Source: an uncultured Bryobacterales bacterium (lineage in GTDB: Bacteria > Acidobacteriota > Terriglobia > Bryobacterales > Bryobacteraceae). From it: a DNA stretch of 5,283 bases. The stretch covers positions 1 to 5,283 of the forward strand of contig CALMAV010000217.1 in the NCBI GenBank assembly GCA_937859895.1, written 5' to 3'. The notes under the pieces were generated by a model that searched no databases, had not been told where the DNA came from, and was given only the letters and a program-made list of their open reading frames with translations. Every line of letters begins with the position of its first letter. Position 1 is the stretch's first letter. Of the stretch, positions 1 to 4,410 are shown piece by piece. The translations under genes were made by a program, and so were the position numbers.

Positions 1-581
1 GCGATCACTGGCCCGATCCCTTTTGCCATGAAGGATGCTCCGTCCGTTCGCATACCAGGCAATCCATTTTCAAGCACCACGGTGACTCCGAGTTTCGCCA
101 AGTAGCGGATTGCTCGGATCGGACCGGACGAGTCCGTACTCAACCGGACTAGGTGCGTGATTGCCGTATCACTAAGTCTATTGGCGTCGAAATTAGGTGA
201 GGGGCGATCCATAGCTCTGTCCATAACTCTGCAAAGCCACGCAGAAGCCGCTAGTTCATCGACCAAGTCTCGTTGGCGAACTTGGCGGCGATACATAGCC
301 GCCGCAAATAGGGCCTGATGAGAATTACGTCCAAATAGGAAATCTCTTAGACCTTTCCCACGGCTTAGTTGCTTGTCCTCACTAGGCTCTGGTAAGAACC
401 ACTTGCGGCGAATCATTTCGAGGACGGCAGTGGTCGCTGCAGCTTTCGACACAACGGCGAGAATAGCCTCGTCTGAGGGTACTTCACCAACATCATGACC
501 AGCGGCGAAGATGTCATCTGCGAGCGCGCCCGATGTGATCCTCGTAACCCAGCTTTGTGGCAGTTTGATGTTCGTATCCAT
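1..581 (-). CDS. ImmA/IrrE-family (COG2856-like) protein, N-terminal part, cut by window edge
   Basis: The reading frame is open from an ATG at 581 to the window edge: 193 codons with no stop. The start overlaps the stop of the acetyltransferase gene by one base (TAATG), which indicates translational coupling and fixes the start. From about residue 140 the protein reads HLVRLSTDSSGPIRAIRYLA, then LGVTVV, GLPGMRTDGASF and GPVI. This is the segment that in HTH/HigA-type ImmA/IrrE proteins comes just before the HExxH zinc-protease motif. The earlier segment EMIRRKWFLPE, a short linker and LAASAWLCRVM also resembles the middle part of those proteins. The HExxH motif would lie outside the window, so peptidase activity cannot be confirmed. 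In family members of this layout an XRE helix-turn-helix usually occupies the N-terminus. I cannot see one here; residues 1-50 look unrelated. Family assignment is by remembered motif similarity. The role, perhaps cleavage or control of a regulator or toxin encoded by the same operon, is inferred. Confidence 0.7.
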   Translation of the reverse strand, partial: MDTNIKLPQSWVTRITSGALADDIFAAGHDVGEVPSDEAILAVVSKAAATTAVLEMIRRKWFLPEPSEDKQLSRGKGLRDFLFGRNSHQALFAAAMYRRQVRQRDLVDELAASAWLCRVMDRAMDRPSPNFDANRLSDTAITHLVRLSTDSSGPIRAIRYLAKLGVTVVLENGLPGMRTDGASFMAKGIGPVI

Positions 582-1234
582 TAGCTCTCCATAAACCTTT
601 TCGCCCCATCGGGCGAGAACTCGAAGTACGTCAAACGCTCTGGAGGGCTGACACCTAAGTCCTGCATTCCAGCGCGATGATAAAATCCCTCCGACTGTAT
701 AAGTGAATGAAGGCCGCAGCGGCCGTTCATCCTCTCACTGGTACTGACTGCAATAGCCACACCGAGCATCAGACGCCCCAGCCCCTTGTACCGCGGAGGA
801 GACTGAAGCTGAAACCGGTTCCAGGGTCCGATCGCCAAGTTCTCGATGTAGACGATAGGCGTGTAAGACGCCGTATCTAAACGGGACGGTTTCGATAAGT
901 CGAGCCGCATTAGGGCCTCAACGATATCGCCGTCCGCTAGTATCAACATACGATGCATCGAACCCATGTGGCGCCATTTCTCGGCCCAGTCCCAGTGAGC
1001 GTCGGGCGCCCCGTAGATCCGCTGCTTCTCTTGCCATACGTCCTCGCTCCGTTTCGTTTCGGGCAGGCTGGCGAAGGCTATCGTCGAACGATCCCTTGCT
1101 CCCACAAGTAGAGGTTTCCACTCACGCTCAACGCATTCGAGATGCTCCGGGCTGAAACCATCCACTAGGTCCAGGCGACAACGCTCTCCATTGTCATGCC
1201 GGACCACATCTAACCTCGCCAGTAGTCCGCTCAA
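581..1234 (-). CDS. GNAT-family N-acetyltransferase, possible toxin of an RHH-GNAT pair
   Basis: A 217-residue protein with the GNAT fold signature in its second half. Strand beta-4 is VYIENLAIGPWNR (128-140). The acetyl-CoA pyrophosphate loop is RYKGLG (148-153), matching the R/Q-x-x-G-x-G/A consensus, and is followed by a long helix. Motif B is GFYHRAGM (183-190), and the chain ends with a LTYFEFSP strand. The first 90 residues are less typical and may hold substrate-binding elements. The enzyme should transfer an acetyl group from acetyl-CoA to an amine. The start is TTG at 1234, supported by GGAGGT (1249..1244) nine bases upstream. The upstream RHH gene stop overlaps this start (TTGA), so the two are probably translated together. 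RHH-GNAT pairs such as TacAT, AtaRT and KacAT are toxin-antitoxin systems that acetylate aminoacyl-tRNA, but those toxins are about 160-175 residues. This longer form could act on another target or be a plain modifying enzyme. Family confident, toxin role inferred. Confidence 0.85.
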   Translation of the reverse strand: MSGLLARLDVVRHDNGERCRLDLVDGFSPEHLECVEREWKPLLVGARDRSTIAFASLPETKRSEDVWQEKQRIYGAPDAHWDWAEKWRHMGSMHRMLILADGDIVEALMRLDLSKPSRLDTASYTPIVYIENLAIGPWNRFQLQSPPRYKGLGRLMLGVAIAVSTSERMNGRCGLHSLIQSEGFYHRAGMQDLGVSPPERLTYFEFSPDGAKRFMES

Positions 1235-1458
1235 AGCAGCAGCACCTCCGCTTTATCCATCTTGTCCGGCGCCTCTAGCACCAATCGGTTACCCTCCGAA
1301 AGCTTTGTATCGAGCGATTCATAGAGTCGAAGAGCTTGGCGGAGGATGGCCGACTTTGTTTGTCCCTTACGGTCTGCAAGTCGTGCGAGCGCCTCCATTT
1401 CAACTTCGGACAGCGAGAGCATTATGCCCTTCTCACGCTTCTGCGCCTTGAGCTGCAT
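1231..1458 (-). CDS. Ribbon-helix-helix (CopG/Arc-type) regulator, likely antitoxin/autorepressor
   Basis: A 75-residue protein in the RHH layout: basic N-terminus (MQLKAQKREKG), short DNA-contacting beta strand IMLSLS, helix A EVEMEALARLADRKG, turn, helix B TKSAILRQALRLYESLD. An acidic tail (GNRLVLEAPDKMDKAEVLLL) could contact a partner. RHH proteins dimerise and insert the paired strands into the DNA major groove; as antitoxins the tail wraps the toxin. Three starts compete. TTG at 1473 has no clear ribosome site. ATG at 1458 keeps the whole beta strand but lies only about six bases after a possible -10 box, implying a nearly leaderless message. ATG at 1422 has a good AGAAGGG Shine-Dalgarno yet would cut the beta strand short. 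I chose 1458 for the intact fold. The gene is first in the accessory operon, and its stop overlaps the GNAT start. Autoregulation through the repeats just upstream is inferred. Confidence 0.8.
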   Translation of the reverse strand: MQLKAQKREKGIMLSLSEVEMEALARLADRKGQTKSAILRQALRLYESLDTKLSEGNRLVLEAPDKMDKAEVLLL

Positions 1459-1509
1459 TTCTATAGTATACAATTTCTATACAGTTTTTGTATCTTTTGT
1501 ATTTTCTAT
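1458..1509 (-). promoter_or_regulatory. AT-rich promoter/operator with five TTT(C/G)TAT repeats
   Basis: On the plus strand the heptamer TTTCTAT or TTTGTAT starts at 1458, 1474, 1487, 1496 and 1503, all in the same orientation. The first and second sit within the longer exact repeat ATTTCTATA (1457-1465 and 1473-1481). The palindromes CTATAG (1461-1466) and GTATAC (1466-1471) lie in the same stretch. Read on the minus strand, TATACT (1470..1465) is a good -10 box, six bases before the ATG at 1458; the corresponding -35 (ATACAA, 1493..1488) is weak. A weak promoter covered by reiterated short direct repeats is what RHH autorepressors such as CopG-type antitoxins typically bind. Repeats and box are seen; function is inferred. 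Confidence 0.5.
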
Positions 1510-1695
1510 GTGCCAGCGTGGCTCGAATCCAGCAAAGAAAGTCCCCTTCTCTAGATCAGAAGAGCTCGACGTATCCAAAGCGCTGCATTCTGAATTCTTA
1601 AGATTTGGGCTAATTACTCCCAGGAAGTCGGCTTTTCGTCTGCCAAGTTCGACCCTCAAACGCCGCAATACATGAGCGAGGTTCAAACGTGATCC

Positions 1696-1735
1696 AGAAA
1701 ACAAACATCTCCCAATCTCCTGAGTCCTGGGAGCT
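1696..1735 (-). terminator. Candidate rho-independent terminator of the traKLM transcript
   Basis: Read on the minus strand, CTCCCA (1733..1728) and TGGGAG (1714..1709) form a six-pair GC-rich stem around a 13-base loop. Three bases after the stem comes the T-rich tract TTTGTTTTC. The position, after the end of traM and before the RHH operon promoter, is right for ending the transfer message. The loop is long and the T tract is interrupted, so efficiency is uncertain. Confidence 0.4.
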
Positions 1736-1780
1736 TAGATCCTGACTAGCTTCAAGTCCCCCACCTTTACGCGAACGCGC

Positions 1781-1791
1781 GTCACCGTGAC
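1781..1791. repeat. Perfect 11-base palindrome GTCACcGTGAC
   Basis: Inverted repeat of 5+5 bases around one central base, next to the GC-rich stretch ACGCGAACGCGCGT (1770-1783). It lies about 105 bases beyond the end of traM. It could be a regulator site, but no second copy was noticed and no protein is assigned to it. Confidence 0.3.
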
Positions 1792-1896
1792 ATCTGAAGC
1801 ATAGATGCCATCAGTATGAGTGATAACAATGACCAAACCAGTAAGAATCTACGCCCGAAGATCGCAACAAGAATTATGAATAGCCGCATAGTCTTT

Positions 1897-2313
1897 CTAG
1901 TGATCGAGCATCATTCCAACCCTAATCCCGCTGATGAAAAGCAGTATGCCCGACATTCCCCCGACTGCCATCCACTTGTACATCAAAGATCGACCGGTAG
2001 TTTGGCTTAGCTGTGACGACTGCTCCCGAGGCGTCTTACGTGCAAACTCGAAAAGAGTTTCCAACTCAGTTCGTAGCTCAGTCCGCGAGCTTTTTACCTG
2101 TTGCGCCAGGAGGGCGCCAGCGCGTTGCTCCACTTTGCTGAGCGACGCCGTGAATTGTTCCAGGAGTAAAGACACATGCTCATTCAGCCGGTTTACCGTC
2201 TCTTCAAGCACCAGCTGGTTCAGCGTTACCAGCGCGAAAGCCGGATCATCCGGTTCAAGCCTTATTCCGTTCTTGGCTGCAACCTCACCGATCAAACGCT
2301 TCACGTCGAGCAT
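1897..2313 (-). CDS. traM: Conjugal transfer protein TraM (IncP-type)
   Basis: A 138-residue protein, close to the size of IncP TraM (about 145). Residues 1-32 include a DPAFALVTLNQLVLE segment like the N-terminus of TraM-type transfer proteins. Residues 33-100 are charged, probably long helices or a coiled coil. Residues 114-134 (WMAVGGMSGILLFISGIRVGM) form one hydrophobic C-terminal membrane segment, followed by a four-residue tail. A tail-anchored inner-membrane protein with most of its chain in the cytoplasm is the natural reading. The ATG at 2313 lies two bases after the traL stop and lacks a good Shine-Dalgarno, so it is probably translated by coupling to traL. IncP TraM has been found important for efficient transfer, but its biochemical role is poorly defined. 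Assignment rests on the traK-traL-traM order, size and membrane anchor, and on partial sequence resemblance. Confidence 0.72.
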   Translation of the reverse strand: MLDVKRLIGEVAAKNGIRLEPDDPAFALVTLNQLVLEETVNRLNEHVSLLLEQFTASLSKVEQRAGALLAQQVKSSRTELRTELETLFEFARKTPREQSSQLSQTTGRSLMYKWMAVGGMSGILLFISGIRVGMMLDH

Positions 2314-2315
2314 AC

Positions 2316-3098
2316 TCAGAAACCAATCGAATCCAATTGTTCAAAAAGATCGCGTTGAACAACTCTCAGTCGCTGCTTGCTCATTATCGAGAACCCACCC
2401 TCTCTAATTGCTTCCTCAAACGTAAGTTTTCGCGAGATGACTTCTTCGACGTCGCGGCCAAACGTATCGTGATTACGTTGTGTAATGTGCACGGAGCCGA
2501 ACACCTTCTCGGTATTCTCCGTATAAGCGGCCATGTCAGCGAACTTCTTGCCGTCCCGTTCGACCCGTCCAAAATACTCGTTGATCCAGAGGACTATGCT
2601 TTGCTCCTCAATGCTCTGGGCTAGGCTTCGGAAGCCATTGACAGTGTCCAGCAACGCTTGGCCGCCGGTGATCACAGTGTGAACATAAAGGTTCTTCCCG
2701 GCCTTCTTCAAGACATCGATGACTTGATTTTCGATGACGTAGCTCCAAAGCGGAAGGAACGTTGAAGCGCCGTTGTCGATGACAAACGTAAGATCTTCCG
2801 TCAACAGCCGCTCCATCAGGACATCAAACCCGCGTGGATCGATGTTCCCGTTGCGGAGCAGTTCCAATCGACTGGCGTTAACCGCCTTATATTGCGATAG
2901 TGTTCGGTTTACCGGATCCGTGTCGATGCATGCAATTTCCCTGCCGCCAGACATAAAGTATTGCGCCAGAATGCTAGCGACGAGGGACTTGCCCACCCCG
3001 CCTTTCCCCTGCAGTGACATGTGTATCCCAGGCGCGTAACTGAAAGCGTCTCCTGAAATGTTCGGTGCGGTCGTTTCTTGTATTGCTGGTCTCGCCAT
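2316..3098 (-). CDS. traL: Conjugal transfer ATPase TraL, ParA/MinD-like P-loop protein
   Basis: A 260-residue P-loop ATPase; IncP TraL is about 240. The deviant Walker A motif is GKGGVGKS (31-38), with the extra lysine (K32) typical of the ParA/MinD/SIMIBI group. CIDTDPVNRTL (57-67) supplies the switch I aspartates (D59, D61), and VIDNGAS (106-112) is the Walker B/switch II strand with D108. The helix after it (FLPLWSYVIENQVIDVL) and the VHTVITGG strand fit a TraL-type protein better than a plasmid-partition ParA, as does the lack of a partner ParB gene or an N-terminal HTH. The ATG at 3098 has an AAAGGA ribosome site five bases upstream. It follows traK after 14 bases and precedes traM by 2, so the three are one operon. 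It is probably a cytoplasmic ATPase accessory to transfer; its exact task is not established. Motifs are seen directly; the role is from the IncP family. Confidence 0.85.
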   Translation of the reverse strand: MARPAIQETTAPNISGDAFSYAPGIHMSLQGKGGVGKSLVASILAQYFMSGGREIACIDTDPVNRTLSQYKAVNASRLELLRNGNIDPRGFDVLMERLLTEDLTFVIDNGASTFLPLWSYVIENQVIDVLKKAGKNLYVHTVITGGQALLDTVNGFRSLAQSIEEQSIVLWINEYFGRVERDGKKFADMAAYTENTEKVFGSVHITQRNHDTFGRDVEEVISRKLTFEEAIREGGFSIMSKQRLRVVQRDLFEQLDSIGF

Positions 3099-3112
3099 AG
3101 AATTCCTTTTCT

Positions 3113-3577
3113 CTAAATCAGTTCGTCTTCCTTGAAGTCCGGGTTGTATTCGAAGGTAGGGCGCTTCTGCTCACGGGCTCGGATGTTCGCCAGCGGATCC
3201 AACGAAGGGAGCAAAGTGCTATCCCGTTCATGCGCCACCTGAACGCTGCTGACCTGCCGAACATCAGGACTGAGAGCTACGCGAGTCTCAGACGCGACTT
3301 CTGGCGACTCAGTAAGCGCGAGTTTCGGATTCTTGACGCTTCGACGGATTCTGCCGACGTAAGAAGTCAATTGGTTGTAAGTCAAGCGCACGCCTTCTTC
3401 TTCAAGCCAATTACGAACGCTTTTCAGGCTCTGCCCGTTTAACAGCGCTGCTTCGATAGCAGGCCACAATGCTCGAACAGCCCCGGCCTTTGTCGAGGGA
3501 AGCGACTTTCCCCGTGCAGTCATGCGCGCGCGGGCAACTTCGACCCAATCTTGCTGTTTATTTCCAGGCCATTCCAA
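3113..3577 (-). CDS. traK: oriT-binding relaxosome accessory protein TraK
   Basis: A 154-residue basic protein, a little longer than IncP TraK (134). Residues about 24-80 (KSLPSTKAGAVRALWPAIEA onward, through SLKSVRNWLEEEG to LTSYVGRIRR) form the helical DNA-binding region usual for TraK-like proteins, in which a resolvase-type helix-turn-helix is likely. A variable linker (81-125) leads to the conserved tail DPLANIRAREQKRPTFEYNP (127-146) and acidic end. IncP TraK binds and bends oriT DNA next to the nick site and improves nicking. The gene faces the presumed oriT on its right, the arrangement in IncP. The start is TTG at 3577, with GGAAGG nine bases upstream; a stop at 3640..3638 limits any extension. 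A downstream ATG at 3526 would remove 17 residues outside the core domain and is an alternative. It is the first gene of the traK-traL-traM operon. Confidence 0.8.
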   Translation of the reverse strand: MEWPGNKQQDWVEVARARMTARGKSLPSTKAGAVRALWPAIEAALLNGQSLKSVRNWLEEEGVRLTYNQLTSYVGRIRRSVKNPKLALTESPEVASETRVALSPDVRQVSSVQVAHERDSTLLPSLDPLANIRAREQKRPTFEYNPDFKEDELI

Positions 3578-3649
3578 GTTGCAATGCCTTCCAAGACAGA
3601 GGTCACCAGCATCGGCAATTCGGTCACCGCCGCCTTCTTAGTACGGCGA

Positions 3650-3679
3650 ATAATTATTGAAAGCAGCTTTAAGCGGCAA
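3650..3679 (-). promoter_or_regulatory. Possible promoter of the traKLM operon
   Basis: Reading the minus strand, TTGCCG (3679..3674, four of six to the -35 consensus) and AATTAT (3655..3650, four of six to the -10) are 18 bases apart. They lie about 75 bases upstream of the traK TTG start. The -10 lies inside the perfect palindrome AATAATTATT (3649-3658), which could also be an operator. Consensus fit is moderate only. Confidence 0.35.
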
Positions 3680-3724
3680 AGGACAGCGGCAACGGTCGAC
3701 GTGACAACAGTGAAGGCAGAAGGC

Positions 3725-3763
3725 GGCGTTCAACGCCAGAAAACAGCATCTCGCTTCCAGCGA
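3725..3763. repeat. Two short hairpins in the oriT region
   Basis: GGCGTTcAACGCC (3725-3737) is a perfect 6+6 palindrome around one base, and TCGCTtccAGCGA (3751-3763) is a 5+5 inverted repeat with a three-base loop. They are 13 bases apart on the traK side of the heptamer array. Such structures are common in oriT, but their role here is unknown. Confidence 0.4.
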
Positions 3764-3821
3764 AATCAGCAAACAACATCTTCACCTGCCACGCAGAATC
3801 TGTAGTGGAACATAAAGGGTT

Positions 3822-3916
3822 GTCGGACACTTGGTTGGATTTGTTGGATTAAGTTGCTTCGCTGTGCACGTATTGGAGTCGGACTAGTTTGGTGATCCGT
3901 CCGACATTGGTCGGAC
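3822..3916. repeat. Four GTCGGAC heptamers, including the inverted repeat GTCCGACattgGTCGGAC
   Basis: GTCGGAC occurs at 3822-3828, 3878-3884 and 3910-3916, and its reverse complement GTCCGAC at 3899-3905. The last pair forms a perfect 7-base inverted repeat with a four-base loop (attg). Start-to-start distances are 56, 21 and 11 bases, so the last three sit close to the same helical face. These are candidate sites for the adjacent RHH protein or TraK, or a relaxase recognition hairpin. Confidence 0.6.
3834..3851 (+). repeat. Tandem 9-base direct repeat GTTGGATTT-GTTGGATTA
   Basis: Two immediately adjacent 9-base units identical in their first eight bases, starting six bases after the first GTCGGAC heptamer. 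The period is close to one helical turn. Probably part of the oriT protein-binding array; no protein can be assigned. Confidence 0.45.
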
Positions 3917-3943
3917 AGACCACTGATCGAGTTCCTAGCGACT

Positions 3944-3978
3944 GAAACTGCCGTTTCCGCTCCCTCTAAAGCGGGAAA
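3944..3978 (+). promoter_or_regulatory. Alternative hairpins just before the RHH gene start
   Basis: GAAACtgccGTTTC (3944-3957) is a perfect 5+5 hairpin. It competes with a second fold in which TTTCCGC (3954-3960) pairs with GCGGGAAA (3971-3978, one bulged G), the bases directly before the ATG at 3979. The second fold would hide the only purine-rich ribosome site (GCGGGA). This could restrain translation of the RHH and relaxase genes, or one hairpin could belong to oriT. Pairing is visible; regulation is inferred. Confidence 0.3.
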
Positions 3979-4410
3979 ATGAAAAAGCGAACGATCCGAT
4001 TGCCGGATGAGCTCGACGCAAAGATCGAACAAGCCGCAGCTAGTCTGGGATTCCGAACGACATCCGACTTCGCTCGCAACGCTCTGAGATCAGCGTTGGA
4101 TGGTTCACGAGAGCTGACGGCTGTTGAAGACGCAGAGCAGAGGCTGGTAGCTGGCTTGGATCGAATGGCCCGAGAGCTCCGCAGCGTTCGCCGCGTTCAG
4201 CAGGCACAATTCGCATTCACGGAAACGCTGGCAAAGGTTCTTCTCACTTGCATTCCAGAGCCCAGCAGCGAGGTTCTCGCCCAGGCGAAAGCGCGGGCGA
4301 TGTCCCGATATTCCGAGTTCTTGAAAAGCGTTGGCAAAGCCATGGATGGAGATTCGAAGGCGGTACTTGGGGAGTTGGCTACCTTCAATGGCGAAGAGCA
4401 AACGTCCTAA
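3979..4410 (+). CDS. RHH DNA-binding protein in the TraJ position, relaxosome accessory
   Basis: A 143-residue protein. Residues 3-42 are a clear ribbon-helix-helix domain: strand KRTIRLP, helix A DELDAKIEQAAASLG, turn, helix B TTSDFARNALRSALDG. The remaining 100 residues look largely helical, with charged and heptad-like stretches at 45-85 and 98-122, suited to oligomerisation or contact with the relaxase. The gene starts at the oriT region and overlaps the relaxase gene, the place held by traJ in IncP and by mobC/nikA-type genes elsewhere. These proteins bind oriT repeats and load the relaxase. The heptamers at 3822-3916 are the obvious candidate sites, and the same binding could repress its own transcription. 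The sequence does not look like RP4 TraJ (123 residues), so I give no symbol. The ribosome site before the ATG is weak (GGG only three bases away) and may be masked by a hairpin. Confidence 0.75.
   Translation: MKKRTIRLPDELDAKIEQAAASLGFRTTSDFARNALRSALDGSRELTAVEDAEQRLVAGLDRMARELRSVRRVQQAQFAFTETLAKVLLTCIPEPSSEVLAQAKARAMSRYSEFLKSVGKAMDGDSKAVLGELATFNGEEQTS

Larger units (their letters stand above)
1510..1896. other. Intergenic region between the transfer genes and the accessory operon
   Basis: About 390 bases with no gene that I can support. Short open frames on both strands lack family resemblance; the best ribosome site precedes only a 32-codon frame. The stretch contains the candidate terminator at 1709-1733 and a perfect palindrome GTCACcGTGAC at 1781-1791. 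The rest shows no clear repeat or RNA fold. Confidence 0.5.
3578..3978. other. Probable origin of transfer (oriT) region
   Basis: A 401-base region between divergent traK and the RHH/relaxase genes, exactly where IncP oriT lies. No convincing gene is present. The stretch 3822-3916 has four GTCGGAC heptamers (two as a perfect inverted repeat) and a tandem repeat of GTTGGATTw. Two small hairpins sit at 3725-3737 and 3751-3763. This density of symmetric elements fits a relaxosome landing site. I did not find the IncP/Ti nick consensus (YATCCTGY) on either strand, so the nick position is unknown; the relaxase is not a close RP4 TraI, so a different nick sequence would be expected. The location is well supported, the exact borders are not. 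Confidence 0.65.

Noticed and set aside
1511..1535. tRNA T-arm-like string GGCTCGAATCC, suggesting a tRNA 3' end or att site
   Set aside because: Only three stem pairs form, the loop begins with C instead of T, and no acceptor stem, anticodon arm or CCA can be placed around it.
1477..1708. Minus-strand open frames upstream of the RHH gene (75 codons from TTG 1704; 32 codons from ATG 1708 with an AGGAG site)
   Set aside because: No family resemblance, low-complexity serine runs, and the region overlaps the terminator hairpin and the promoter repeats. The 32-codon frame has a fair ribosome site but nothing else supports it.
1816..2010. Plus-strand open frame of 64 codons beyond and antisense to traM
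   Set aside because: No ribosome site, mostly antisense to the traM membrane segment, no recognisable domain.
1934..2407. Plus-strand frame of 157 codons across traM and the end of traL
   Set aside because: Antisense shadow of two well-supported genes, serine- and cysteine-rich with no family pattern.
2316..3098. Plasmid partition ParA
   Set aside because: No ParB gene or centromere-like repeats adjoin it, and position between traK and traM with a TraL-like tail fits the transfer ATPase better.
3551..3805. Plus-strand frame of 84 codons inside the oriT region
   Set aside because: Composition rich in T, S, Q and K without a pattern, no Shine-Dalgarno before either ATG, overlaps the traK start and contains two palindromes expected of non-coding oriT DNA.
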